From NCBI GenBank assembly GCA_963925805.1, contig CAWUSE010000001.1, forward strand, positions 168,972 to 232,971: a stretch of 64,000 bases of DNA. Reading direction: 5' to 3'. Numbering within the stretch: the stretch's first letter is position 1; each line of letters begins with the position of its first letter. Origin of the DNA: UBA10347 sp905182135 (GTDB lineage: Bacteria; Actinomycetota; Acidimicrobiia; Acidimicrobiales; UBA10347). The notes under the pieces were generated by a model, which searched no databases, was not told the origin of the DNA, and saw only the letters and a list, made by a program, of their open reading frames with translations. Below, in pieces: positions 34,064 to 42,374 of the stretch. The position numbers were made by a program, and so were the translations under genes.

Positions 34064-34843
34064 TCAGATGACCTTGAGCTCGTCGAGGAATGCCACGATG
34101 CGTTGGTACGCCTCGCCCTCGTCTTCGATGATTTCGCCAACGTCTCGCACCGGCGCTTCTTCTACAGCGATAATTTCTTGTCCAGCGCCGGCCCAGCCAA
34201 CCGAACCAGCGTCAAGGCCAAGGTCAGCAACAGTGACCTGGTCCACAGGCTTGGACTTAGCGGCCATGATGCCTTTAAACGACGGGTACCGAGGCTCGAC
34301 AACGCCAGCGGTCACCGATACCAAGCACGGCATTGGACAACTCACATCATCGTAGCCAGCTTCGGTTTGACGCTTGACCTCAATACCGGCCTCGGTCATT
34401 TTGATCGACTTAGCGAACGTGACAGATGGCAAGCCCATGAGCTCGGCAATCTGTTCAGGAACCGTGCCGGTGTAGCCATCGCTGGACTCGGTTGCAGTGA
34501 TAACTAGGTCGGGCTCGGCGCGAGCAATGGCGGCAGCGAGGACCTTTGCGGTACCGAGTGCATCGGTACCGGCCAGCGCCTCATCGCTGATCAAGATGGC
34601 AGAGTCAGCACCCATAGCGAGAGCGGTTCGGAGGCCGTTGACCTCGCCATTTGGGACCATCGAAACCAGGGTGACTTCACCACCACCGGCAGCCTCGACA
34701 AGCTGTAATGCCATTTCAACGCCATAACTATCTGACTCGTCGAGAATGAGTTTCATGTCACGCTTGAGCGTCTTAGTAGACGGATCAAGGGCGCCCGGAT
34801 CAGCCGGGTCTGGGATCTGCTTCACGCAAACGGCAACCTTCAT
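34064..34843 (-). CDS. etfB: Electron transfer flavoprotein beta subunit
   Basis: 259 aa. Begins MKVAVCVKQIPDP as expected, with DESDSYGVEMALQLVEAAGG and the AMP-binding/recognition-loop region DGYTGTVPEQIAELMGLPSVTF. Forms the EtfAB heterodimer. Divergent from the lipid kinase gene; the promoter must lie in the 97-bp gap 34844-34940. Confidence 0.96.
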   Translation of the reverse strand: MKVAVCVKQIPDPADPGALDPSTKTLKRDMKLILDESDSYGVEMALQLVEAAGGGEVTLVSMVPNGEVNGLRTALAMGADSAILISDEALAGTDALGTAKVLAAAIARAEPDLVITATESSDGYTGTVPEQIAELMGLPSVTFAKSIKMTEAGIEVKRQTEAGYDDVSCPMPCLVSVTAGVVEPRYPSFKGIMAAKSKPVDQVTVADLGLDAGSVGWAGAGQEIIAVEEAPVRDVGEIIEDEGEAYQRIVAFLDELKVI

Positions 34844-34940
34844 GTATGCAGTGTGGGGGGTTCGTGCACAACTTCACAATCTCAGTGGCGGGTAATTTCG
34901 TATTTCTTTTTGCGCCGATCCAGGCGAGACTGCCCGAGTT

Positions 34941-35882
34941 GTGCAACTTCTTCTGATCGTGAACCCATTTGCATCGTCGGTTTCGCCTCGTACGCAGGTG
35001 CTCGTTCAGCGTGCACTTGGCGAGGCTCACGACGTCCAAGTGGTCGAAACCACCCGCCGAAATCATGCGACTCGCCTGGCCGAGGATGCAGCGCGACGTG
35101 GCGTTGACGGCGTGGTCGTGCTTGGTGGCGATGGCACCGTGAACGAGGTTGCGAACGGCGTTGCGGATACACCCTGTGCGCTGTTGCCGCTGCCCGGAGG
35201 ATCAACAAATGTGTTCTGCCGCACGCTTGGATTGCCCGACGACCCGCAGGATGCGGTGCGGTATTCGCTGGCTGCGATCGAGCACGACCTAATCCGGCCG
35301 GTTGGAATTGGCAGCGTAAATGGGCGCTATTTCTTGTTTCACACCGGTGTCGGGTTCGATGCCGCCGTTGTCGAACAGGTCGAACGCCAAAGCGACCTCA
35401 AGCGCTATCTGAACCATCCACTGTTTGTGTATGCCGCCATCAAGACTTGGTTACGTCACTATGACCGAAGCGAGCCAGCGTTCTCGATCGAGTTTCCCAA
35501 TGGGCGGGTCGATGATGGTTATTTCACCATCTGCATGAACACCGACCCCTACACCTATCTCGGCAATCTGCCGCTGAACTTGGCACCGGGTGCGACGCTC
35601 GATCGCGGCCTGTCCACCGTCACTCTGCGCAGCTTGCGCAGCTCGCACCTGATGCGAATAGTTATTGATGCACTTCGTCCGCCGGCAGGAGTTACCGCAA
35701 ACAAGTTTCTTGATCTGCAGTCCGATCTCACGTCGGCCACCCTGCGGGCACGGCGTCCGGTCCCGGTGCAGGTTGACGGCGATTACATCGGAACGTTCAA
35801 CGAAATTGACTTCCGTCATCATCCCAATGCGTTGCGCCTAGCTCGCACCGACTTGCTGGACCTTGCCGACCTAAATACCTAG
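34941..35882 (+). CDS. Diacylglycerol kinase-family lipid kinase
   Basis: 313 aa, DAGK catalytic family. N-terminal LLIVNPFASS, the nucleotide-binding GGDGTVNEVANGV (about 62-74), LPLPGGSTNVFCRTLGLP and a C-terminal beta-domain (VQVDGDYIGTF). It phosphorylates a lipid such as diacylglycerol or a sphingoid/PI precursor; the exact substrate is not determinable. GTG start; no clear Shine-Dalgarno. Confidence 0.9.
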   Translation: MQLLLIVNPFASSVSPRTQVLVQRALGEAHDVQVVETTRRNHATRLAEDAARRGVDGVVVLGGDGTVNEVANGVADTPCALLPLPGGSTNVFCRTLGLPDDPQDAVRYSLAAIEHDLIRPVGIGSVNGRYFLFHTGVGFDAAVVEQVERQSDLKRYLNHPLFVYAAIKTWLRHYDRSEPAFSIEFPNGRVDDGYFTICMNTDPYTYLGNLPLNLAPGATLDRGLSTVTLRSLRSSHLMRIVIDALRPPAGVTANKFLDLQSDLTSATLRARRPVPVQVDGDYIGTFNEIDFRHHPNALRLARTDLLDLADLNT

Positions 35883-35888
35883 ATCGCC

Positions 35889-36137
35889 TCAGGCCGGGGC
35901 CTTGCCCAGCAGCCCCAAGCTACTAGCACCGTGGGCTAGCGATGGCGCTCCAGAATCTTCTGCTCCGAGGTTGGAGTCGGCGGTGATACGCGATTCGCCG
36001 GCGCGCCACTCGAACCAGATCTGCTGTCCTGCTGCGTTGGACTCACCACAAACGAAACAGCTGCTCTCGTAATCCCATTTGTCATTTGTCAGCGGGAAGA
36101 CATAGCTAGAGGTTCTCCAGGATGACCGCCGGGTCAT
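35889..36137 (-). pseudogene. Truncated PaaI-type thioesterase relic
   Basis: The frame contains CFVCGESNAAGQQIWFEW...ESRITADSNLGAEDSGAPSLAHGA, resembling the N-terminal third of hotdog-fold thioesterases (CFVCG-x-NP-x-GL... G.PG.AHGG). It then runs into unrelated residues and stops 7 bases from the lipid kinase gene, so most of the domain is missing. The 5' end overlaps the glycerophosphodiesterase gene and holds a 7-bp tandem duplication (36076-36089) that shifts frame relative to a nearby ATG. Most likely a decayed gene. Confidence 0.55.
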
Positions 36138-36807
36138 CGCCGATAATCATGTCTACGCCGAGCGACGATGCCAGTTGCACGTCAGCTGGCTCGTTCACGG
36201 TCCAGGTCACAACGCGCAGCGACGCAGCACGAGCTTGTTCAACTAAGTCGGCGCTCAGCAGCCGGATCCAGGGGGCAAGCGTGCCGTGTCCATCGCTTTG
36301 GGCGATCGCCAGCGCTTCGTCGAACGAGCGTTTCCAGAAAAGTAAGCCGGTGGGAAGGTCAGGTTGTAATTCGCGCACGAGTCGAAGCGCATCAGCGTCG
36401 AACGAGGTGACCATCAGTTCGGTGGACGGCGAACAGTGAGAACCGATCTCGTGAACCACAAGTTCTGCAAAGCTCGCCAACGACATATCGATATCATCGG
36501 TCTTCATCTCGATGTCGAGACCGAGTGCTGGCGATGCGGCAACAAGATCGCCGAACCGCGGGATAGCTGAATCAAGGTCGCGATAGCCGGTCGACCCCAA
36601 CCGGATCCCATCGATGGTCACAGGGTCATGGTGGATCGCCAGCTGGCCATCACCGGTGGGACGAACATCAAACTCGACCCACGTCGCCCCCCGCTGCTCT
36701 GCAGCCGCAAAGCTGGCAAGTGTGTTCTCCGGCTGCACCGTTGGCGCACCCCGGTGGCCACATACAACAGGACGTCGGTCCGGACTCGGTAGTGGTGTCA
36801 TTTTCAC
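36106..36807 (-). CDS. Glycerophosphodiester phosphodiesterase
   Basis: 233 aa, GDPD-family TIM barrel hydrolysing glycerophosphodiesters to glycerol-3-phosphate. Signature GHRGAPTVQPENTLASF with WVEFDVRPTGDGQLAIHHDPV (metal Glu/Asp and catalytic His pair), DIEMKTDD, and C-terminal VVTWTVNEPADVQLASSLGVDMIIGDDP. The start is GTG 36807, six bases after GGAG. The frame is open further upstream through a 24-bp tandem repeat, which would add repeated LAHWVRV peptides and is unlikely to be translated. Confidence 0.92.
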   Translation of the reverse strand: MKMTPLPSPDRRPVVCGHRGAPTVQPENTLASFAAAEQRGATWVEFDVRPTGDGQLAIHHDPVTIDGIRLGSTGYRDLDSAIPRFGDLVAASPALGLDIEMKTDDIDMSLASFAELVVHEIGSHCSPSTELMVTSFDADALRLVRELQPDLPTGLLFWKRSFDEALAIAQSDGHGTLAPWIRLLSADLVEQARAASLRVVTWTVNEPADVQLASSLGVDMIIGDDPAVILENL

Positions 36808-36814
36808 ATCGCTC

Positions 36815-36862
36815 TCCACCCGTACCCAATGAGCCAGATCCACCCGAACCCAATGAGCCAGA
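36815..36862. repeat. Two-copy 24-bp tandem repeat upstream of the GDPD gene
   Basis: Adjacent copies at 36815-36838 and 36839-36862 match at 23 of 24 bases. On the minus strand one copy carries ATTGGGTAC, a 9-mer also found in the tandem repeat before cpaB. Confidence 0.9.
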
Positions 36863-36903
36863 GTAGTGCGCCAGAAATCTGGACAAGTTTTAGCCAAATT
36901 GAC

Positions 36904-36935
36904 CCTTGTGGTTCAAACAGAACACAAGGTATGTT
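36904..36935 (+). promoter_or_regulatory. whiB promoter with inverted repeat
   Basis: A 7-bp inverted repeat CCTTGTG (36904-36910) / CACAAGG (36923-36929) directly precedes a TATGTT -10 box (36930-36935). The dyad covers the -35 region, a typical position for a repressor or WhiB/sigma-dependent control. The predicted leader is about 75 nt. Confidence 0.45.
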
Positions 36936-37017
36936 CATAGTGAGTGGTCAAATCGACCAACTCCAAGGGGAACATGCGGCAGCCCGTTAACTGCTGCATT
37001 TTAATTTAGGGGGACCA

Positions 37018-37335
37018 TTGGCACTCACAATGCCGAAGTACGACCCAAGCGACCATGACTGGCGCTTGAATGCTGCATGCAAAGATACCGATCCATCGCT
37101 TTTCTTTCCTATCGGAACAACAGGTCTAGCGATTAATCAGATCGATGCAGCAAAACAAGTCTGCACAACATGCCCTTGTATGACAGATTGCTTGCAATTT
37201 GCACTAGACACCAACCAGGATGCTGGTGTCTGGGGCGGCCTCGGCGAGGAAGAACGACGAGTCATCCGTCGCCAGCGTGCTGCAGCACGAAGATCAGCGC
37301 GTCTTGCAGCTGTCGAAGCCCAAGCGGGCCTCTAG
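37018..37335 (+). CDS. WhiB-family iron-sulfur transcription factor
   Basis: 105 aa. The four cluster cysteines are Cys21, Cys49, Cys52 and Cys58 (C...CTTCPCMTDC), followed by the turn GVWGG and a basic C-terminus (RRVIRRQRAAARRSARL) for DNA contact. TTG start with AGGGGG 4-5 nt upstream; an ATG four codons later has no ribosome site. WhiB proteins bind the primary sigma factor and respond to redox or NO. Which paralogue this is cannot be settled by eye. Confidence 0.95.
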   Translation: MALTMPKYDPSDHDWRLNAACKDTDPSLFFPIGTTGLAINQIDAAKQVCTTCPCMTDCLQFALDTNQDAGVWGGLGEEERRVIRRQRAAARRSARLAAVEAQAGL

Positions 37336-37361
37336 CAGCCGGTCCTACAGTTCAAAACACT

Positions 37362-37406
37362 AAAACTACGATGATCCGGCCGCCCGGCCGGGTCAGCGTA
37401 GTTTTT
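37362..37406 (+). terminator. Strong terminator after whiB (bidirectional)
   Basis: AAAACTACG / CGTAGTTTT outer stem plus a GC-rich inner stem (GATCCGGCCG / CGGCCGGGTC) and a T5 run. The A-rich 5' side gives U-tracts on both strands, so it can also stop minus-strand transcription. Confidence 0.9.
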
Positions 37407-37522
37407 AGGCAGCCATAGTCGACGCCCGCCCCAGCCCATACGAGACCAGGGCGCTTCCAACGAGCACCGCTACTAACTATCAATCTGGCGAATGCCACCA
37501 GCACACAAAGCCGAACGAAGAC

Positions 37523-37750
37523 TCAGCTGAAGCCGATGCGCTGGTCTTCGGAGCTGCCAATCTCAACGTAGGCGACCTTGTCGGCCGGGAAGCCGATTTC
37601 GCGGCCCTTCTTATCTGTTAGCCATATCAGACCAGCGCCCGCAGCGACTGCGTCGTCGATCATGGCTTTGACGTCTGCCGCCGAGTTGTCGTCGGGCATT
37701 TCAATGCCGACCTCGCGGGGCGCGTTCACAATACCAATACGGATGTCCAT
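37523..37750 (-). CDS. DUF3107 family protein
   Basis: 75 aa, the usual length for this actinobacterial family (MDIRIGIVNAPREVGIEMPDD... DKKGREIGFPADKVAYVEIG). Function unknown. A textbook AGGAGG lies 6 nt before the ATG. Downstream of mrp by 23 bp and probably co-transcribed with it. Confidence 0.92.
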   Translation of the reverse strand: MDIRIGIVNAPREVGIEMPDDNSAADVKAMIDDAVAAGAGLIWLTDKKGREIGFPADKVAYVEIGSSEDQRIGFS

Positions 37751-37773
37751 GGGTTGCCTCCTACGGCGAAGAA

Positions 37774-38916
37774 TCAGATGATCTTGAGTTCAGGGTTGTA
37801 GCGACGTTTGGGAGCGAGTTCGACGTCGATTATCTCGGCCATCGAGGCAAAGATCAACCCAGCCTCGCTATCAGGGTCAGTGACCACAATCGGGCGGCCG
37901 TTATCGGCACCATCTCGCAACTTGGGAGTAAGTGGAATCTGGCCAAGCAACGGCACGTCGCATTTCTCGGCGAGTTCGGTGCCACCACCGGCGCCGAATA
38001 GTTCATAGCGCTTGCCATCATCGCCAGTGAACCAGGACATGTTCTCGATGACGCCGCGCACCTCGAGGTTCACCTTGTCGGCCATCGTTGCAGCGCGCTG
38101 CGCAACCTTCTGGGCAACAGGTTGTGGCGTGGTCACGACGTACACCTCGGCGCGGGGCAAAAAACCAGCCATCGAGATCGAGATGTCGCCAGTGCCGGGT
38201 GGCAAATCGATGAGCAAGAAGTCAGGTTCGTCCCAGTACACATCGGTCAGGAACTGCTCGAGCGCCTTGTGCAACATAGGGCCGCGCCAGATAACCGCCT
38301 GATCTTCTTCGGCGAAGAAACCCATCGAAATCACACTTACGCCATGTGCTTCCGGCGGAATCAGCATGGTGTCGATGACGACGGGTGGCCGGTCAATACC
38401 GAGCATGCGAGGTATAGAGAAACCCCAAACGTCGGCGTCGATGATGGCGACCTTGTGGCCTCGGTTGGCCAAGGCCACAGCCAGGTTCGTTGTCACCGAT
38501 GATTTACCCACGCCCCCCTTGCCCGAAGCAATAAGCAGGACCCGAGTCTTCGATGCGGGGTCAGCCATAGGGATAGTCCGGCCTTCGGAATGGCCTTGCG
38601 ACGGCTGGCTACCGGCCGTCGACGCCGGGTCGCCATGCAACATCTCGCGTACAGCTGCCCTCTCATCATCGTTCATGACGGTGAACTCGAGTGTTGATGT
38701 CGTCACCCCGTCGAGGGCTTCGACCGCTGTGCAAACACGGTTATCGATCTCGGCGCGCAATGGGCAACCAGCAATGGTGAGGGCGACCAGCACACCGACA
38801 TGACCATCGGTGATCGTGATTTCCCTAACCATGCCAAGGTCAACAATGCTGCGGTGGAGTTCAGGGTCTTCTACCGGCCGGAGTGCTTCAATAACTTCGG
38901 CTTCGGTGACGGCCAT
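37774..38916 (-). CDS. mrp: Mrp/ApbC-type iron-sulfur carrier ATPase
   Basis: 380 aa. An N-terminal MIP18/DUF59 domain (about 1-95: LRPVEDPELHRSIVDLGMV... IAGCPLRAEI) is fused to a deviant-Walker P-loop domain (SGKGGVGKSSVTTNLA, about 130-146; DADVWGFSIPRMLG; LIDLPPGTGD). It assembles or transfers Fe-S clusters in the cytoplasm. The C-terminal CxxC found in some homologues is absent (ENMSWFTGDDGKRYELFG), as in mycobacterial forms. AGAGG ribosome site. Confidence 0.94.
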   Translation of the reverse strand: MAVTEAEVIEALRPVEDPELHRSIVDLGMVREITITDGHVGVLVALTIAGCPLRAEIDNRVCTAVEALDGVTTSTLEFTVMNDDERAAVREMLHGDPASTAGSQPSQGHSEGRTIPMADPASKTRVLLIASGKGGVGKSSVTTNLAVALANRGHKVAIIDADVWGFSIPRMLGIDRPPVVIDTMLIPPEAHGVSVISMGFFAEEDQAVIWRGPMLHKALEQFLTDVYWDEPDFLLIDLPPGTGDISISMAGFLPRAEVYVVTTPQPVAQKVAQRAATMADKVNLEVRGVIENMSWFTGDDGKRYELFGAGGGTELAEKCDVPLLGQIPLTPKLRDGADNGRPIVVTDPDSEAGLIFASMAEIIDVELAPKRRYNPELKII

Positions 38917-39028
38917 GGGTACCTCTTGGTCAGGGGGATCTGGGTTCGGCGAATCATGACGACTCGCAGCGTTGATATCCCGAGGCTATCGAATGAGTGT
39001 TCCGCTTGGCGGCCTGAGCCAAGCTGGA

Positions 39029-39034
39029 TACCGT
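39029..39034 (+). promoter_or_regulatory. Putative -10 box (TACCGT) of the histidine phosphatase gene
   Basis: TANNNT ends 7 nt before the GTG at 39042, predicting a leaderless transcript. Confidence 0.5.
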
Positions 39035-39041
39035 TTCGTGT

Positions 39042-39530
39042 GTGCCATTGTTTCTGATCCGCCACGCCATTGCTGGTGTTCGCAACAACCTTGACCCCTC
39101 CGACGAGCAGCGGCCACTCGACCGGGTCGGTCGCAGACAGGCACAGGCCATCGCGGATACCTGGACCGAGACTGGAATCGAGGCCATCTATTCGAGTCCA
39201 GCACTACGCTGTGTTCAGACTGTCGAGCCGCTAGCGGAACGACTTCAAATACCGGTGCTGATTGCTCCTGAGCTCTTCGAGGGCGCGTCTACTTCTCGTT
39301 CTATCGAGTACGTGCGCTCGTTCACTGGTCGCTCTGTGGCGCTCTGCAGCCATGGCGATGTAATTCCCGATGTGCTGCGCAATCTTGAGGTCGGCGGCAG
39401 TCAACTCCAAGGCCGGGGATGCGCCAAGGGATCTGTCTGGCTGCTGGACAACTCGACGGACCGCATCGAAACTGGCATCTATCAGCCAGCGCTAGTCCAC
39501 GTCGACGGGACCTCCCCAAATTCGTCCTGA
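39042..39530 (+). CDS. SixA-like histidine phosphatase
   Basis: 162 aa, a short histidine phosphatase-superfamily protein. Catalytic RHA in LFLIRHAIAG at the N-terminus, SSPALRCVQTVEPLAERL, and the second His in ALCSHGDVI. The size and RHA (not RHG) motif fit SixA-like phosphohistidine phosphatases; the substrate is unproven. GTG start without a Shine-Dalgarno. Confidence 0.85.
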   Translation: MPLFLIRHAIAGVRNNLDPSDEQRPLDRVGRRQAQAIADTWTETGIEAIYSSPALRCVQTVEPLAERLQIPVLIAPELFEGASTSRSIEYVRSFTGRSVALCSHGDVIPDVLRNLEVGGSQLQGRGCAKGSVWLLDNSTDRIETGIYQPALVHVDGTSPNSS

Positions 39531-39597
39531 ATCCATAGCCCAGACTTCGTAACCGCCGACTCTGACTGTGCATCGGCAAAGCCAGATAATTGATGAA

Positions 39598-39603
39598 TAG
39601 ACT
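39598..39603 (+). promoter_or_regulatory. Putative -10 box (TAGACT) of add
   Basis: TANNNT ends 5 nt before the ATG at 39609. Confidence 0.5.
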
Positions 39604-39608
39604 CTGGT

Positions 39609-40676
39609 ATGGAACTCACGCACGACGCTCTACGCGTTGCACCCAAGGTCCTTCTTCACGACCATCTCGACGGCGGATTGCGCCCTTCGACCGTGGTCGA
39701 CCTGGCCAAAGACTCTGGATATGAGCTGCCAACCAGTGACCCTGATGAGCTCGCGACATGGATGGTTCGAGGCGCAAGCCGCCTTGACCTGGCCCTCTAC
39801 CTAGAGACGTTCGCTCACACTGTCGGGGTCATGCAGAGCAGCGACGCGCTGTACCGCGTTGCAGCCGAGTGTGCCCAGGACCTGGCCGCTGACGGCATTG
39901 TCTACGCCGAAGTGCGTTTTGCTCCGGAGCTTCACCTTGACGATGGCCTGAGTTTGGACCAGGTCGTCGAGGCGGTCGCCGACGGTTTCACCGATGGATC
40001 GGCCGACAGCGGTATCCGAATCGGCACGCTGGTCACCGCGATGCGTCACGCGGCCCGATCGCTCGAGATCGCCGAGTTGGCCGTGCGCCATCGCGACCGA
40101 GGCGTAGTTGGATTCGATATTGCAGGCGCCGAGTCCGGCAACCCGCCAACTCGCCATCTGGATGCCTTTCAATACATCCAGCGGGAGAACTTCCATTTCA
40201 CGATTCATGCCGGCGAGGCATACGGCCCACCCTCGATCTGGGAAGCCATTCAGTACTGCGGTGCTGAGCGCTTAGGCCATGGTGTGCGCATCATCGACGA
40301 CATCACCGTCAACGAGGACGGATCAGTGGAAATCGGCCGGTTGGCGTCCTATGTTCGCGACCGTCGCATCCCGCTCGAAATTTGCCCAACGTCGAACGTG
40401 CATACTGGGGCAGCCAGCTCAATCAAAGACCATCCGATCGGCCTGCTCAACGATCTGTCCTTCCGCACCACGATGAACACCGACAACCGACTCATGAGTG
40501 CAACGACCCTGACGCACGAATTCGCGGAATGCGCAGCCGCATTCGACTGGGATTGGAAAATGGTGCGCTGGATGACCGTGAACGCAATGAAGAGCGCCTT
40601 TATCCCGTTTGACGAACGTATCGAACTGATCAACGACACAATCAAACCGTGGTACGAACCGAACCCCAGCGTCTGA
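39609..40676 (+). CDS. add: Adenosine deaminase
   Basis: 355 aa amidohydrolase-fold enzyme converting adenosine to inosine in purine salvage. Metal ligands in LLHDHLDGGLRP (His17, His19), DIAGAESGNPP, the catalytic HAGEAYGP, GHGVRI, CPTSNVHTGA and MNTDNRLMSATTLTHEF (metal Asp) are all present. Predicted leaderless. Convergent with the ccm operon. Other purine-salvage genes (guaB/C-like, hpt) lie 13-15 kb away. Confidence 0.93.
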   Translation: MELTHDALRVAPKVLLHDHLDGGLRPSTVVDLAKDSGYELPTSDPDELATWMVRGASRLDLALYLETFAHTVGVMQSSDALYRVAAECAQDLAADGIVYAEVRFAPELHLDDGLSLDQVVEAVADGFTDGSADSGIRIGTLVTAMRHAARSLEIAELAVRHRDRGVVGFDIAGAESGNPPTRHLDAFQYIQRENFHFTIHAGEAYGPPSIWEAIQYCGAERLGHGVRIIDDITVNEDGSVEIGRLASYVRDRRIPLEICPTSNVHTGAASSIKDHPIGLLNDLSFRTTMNTDNRLMSATTLTHEFAECAAAFDWDWKMVRWMTVNAMKSAFIPFDERIELINDTIKPWYEPNPSV

Positions 40677-40716
40677 CACGCTTCATTCCGTCTACCAAGA
40701 TCGGTTCAGAAGCCGC

Positions 40717-41892
40717 CTACCCCAGGACGGCCGCCAACTGGTCGTAAAGTGCCTGCAAGTCAGGTGATAGTGCATCACGGTCGACCACTTGCAGATCCTC
40801 GAGAGCAGCGTCAAAGTCGCCTTGCGCAGCCCATGCATCGGACCGGTACAGACGAATCACAGGCTCTTCATCGGGCGACGCCAGCAACACAGCATCGTCG
40901 AGTGCTTGCATCGATCTGGCAACGATTTCAGGATGCTCGGCCTTGCTGAGTTGACGTGCGAGTTGCCCCTTGCCAACAAGCGCAACGAGTTGCTGCGGGT
41001 CGTTGGCAAGCACTGCATCGAAAGTCGCCTGCGCCAGCACGATGTCGCCGAGCTGCGACAGCAATGCACCGGCGCGCGCCACGTCTTCCAGGGACCCGCC
41101 GATCCCGGACAGGTCTACTGTTTCACCCGGTTCGAGAGGATCAAAAATTTGTTTAATCTGCCCAGCAGCAATCGACACGCGAAGGTCGAACTGTTCAACC
41201 AGCGCCAGCATCTCTTCTGGCGGGTCGATCGAGTCAAAAACCGCTAGCTGAGCGGCCGCTTCGATAAACCGCTGTTCGTCATCGAGCAGGATCGCTGAGA
41301 ACACCCGAGCATCAGGATACTCAGGATCCACTACGACCGCTTCACTGAGATCAATCAGTCCGGTCTCAGGGTCACCTAGCCGAGCGGTGAGCCAGCCCCG
41401 ATACGTAAGTGCCTCGACATTGCCAGGCGAAACCTCGAGTACCTCGTCATACACGTCAAGCGCCTCGGGCCAGCGACCTTCACGGGTCAAGGTGTCGGCT
41501 TCAGAAAGCAGTCCAGTCGAGGACTGACGTATAGCGCCAGTCACGCTGTCGTCGGGGCTTCTGAAGCCTGACGCTTGAGCCAACAGCACACCAGCCAACA
41601 CCGCGAGCACCAGAACGCCGATGAGAGTGACCACGCGTTGGCCGGTTCCAAGCTTGGTGTCCATGTCGTGAAACGCAGCCCGTTCCTGTTGGATCGCGCG
41701 GGTGACTTCAGCAAGTCGGCGGGTGTAGTCGTCAGTTAGCCCTGCGTGGTCATTGGCCTCGAGATCACCAGCTGCAAGCTCTGCATCAAGATCGTCGAGA
41801 GACCGCAGCAGAAAGTCTCGCTCACGTTCCAACTCAGCGAGGGCATCGGGATCGAGTGACGCCGTGGCGACCCCGGCCTTATCGGTTGTCAT
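40717..41892 (-). CDS. ccmI: CcmI-like TPR protein of cytochrome c maturation
   Basis: 391 aa from ATG 41892, which overlaps the ccmH stop by 4 bp; the frame continues upstream only inside ccmH. The N-terminal cytosolic coiled coil (LERERDFLLRSLDDLDAELAAGDL...DYTRRLAEV, about 20-75) resembles the CcmI N-terminus, then one membrane helix (VVTLIGVLVLAVLAGVLLA, about 88-106) and TPR-like repeats (GRWPEALDVYDEVLEVSPGNVEALTYRGWL). CcmI proteins hold apocytochrome for the CcmFH ligase. Last gene of the ccm operon. Confidence 0.75.
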   Translation of the reverse strand: MTTDKAGVATASLDPDALAELERERDFLLRSLDDLDAELAAGDLEANDHAGLTDDYTRRLAEVTRAIQQERAAFHDMDTKLGTGQRVVTLIGVLVLAVLAGVLLAQASGFRSPDDSVTGAIRQSSTGLLSEADTLTREGRWPEALDVYDEVLEVSPGNVEALTYRGWLTARLGDPETGLIDLSEAVVVDPEYPDARVFSAILLDDEQRFIEAAAQLAVFDSIDPPEEMLALVEQFDLRVSIAAGQIKQIFDPLEPGETVDLSGIGGSLEDVARAGALLSQLGDIVLAQATFDAVLANDPQQLVALVGKGQLARQLSKAEHPEIVARSMQALDDAVLLASPDEEPVIRLYRSDAWAAQGDFDAALEDLQVVDRDALSPDLQALYDQLAAVLG

Positions 41893-42374
41893 GAACGGTC
41901 TCGTCGAAGCTCGGCGACAAGCTCTCGGTCCTCTTCGGTCGCTGCGCGTAAAGAATCGGCTTGAACACGCCATCGCTGGAACGCCAGCCCGACCGCAGCC
42001 GTAGCCATCCCGGCCGCTACCACCGGGACGATCCAAACGAGCCCGGTAAAACCACCACTATCAGGGTTCAGTACTATCGAGCGGCCATACCTGTCGATGT
42101 ACACCTGACGAATCTCGTCGTCGGTCTCACCTTCAGAGATGCGGGTTCGGATGTCGCCGCGGATCTCGCGGGCGATTGCGACATTGGACTCAGCGACCGA
42201 TTGACCTCGACACTGTGGACAACGAATGGTCGAGGCCAACTGTGACATTCGCTCACCGTCACTCTGCGGGCCGCCATCACCAGCCGAGCCAACAATCAAA
42301 GCAGCGACACCAATAATTGCCATGAGTACCCAGGAGAGCCATCGCCACTGAGCCTTAAAACCAGTAACAGTCAT
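41889..42374 (-). CDS. ccmH: Cytochrome c maturation protein CcmH
   Basis: 161 aa. A membrane helix (about 12-30), then the redox motif RCPQCRGQSVAESN (Cys52, Cys55) and IRQVYIDRYGRSIVLNP, the CcmH/CycL signature, and a second helix (about 108-131). Reduces the apocytochrome CxxCH disulfide with CcmG. 4-bp overlaps with ccmG and ccmI. Confidence 0.93.
   Translation of the reverse strand: MTVTGFKAQWRWLSWVLMAIIGVAALIVGSAGDGGPQSDGERMSQLASTIRCPQCRGQSVAESNVAIAREIRGDIRTRISEGETDDEIRQVYIDRYGRSIVLNPDSGGFTGLVWIVPVVAAGMATAAVGLAFQRWRVQADSLRAATEEDRELVAELRRDRS

Noticed and set aside
36808..36897. N-terminal extension of the GDPD frame
   Set aside because: Encoded by the 24-bp tandem repeat (LAHWVRV twice), upstream of the SD-supported GTG; not homologous to the enzyme.
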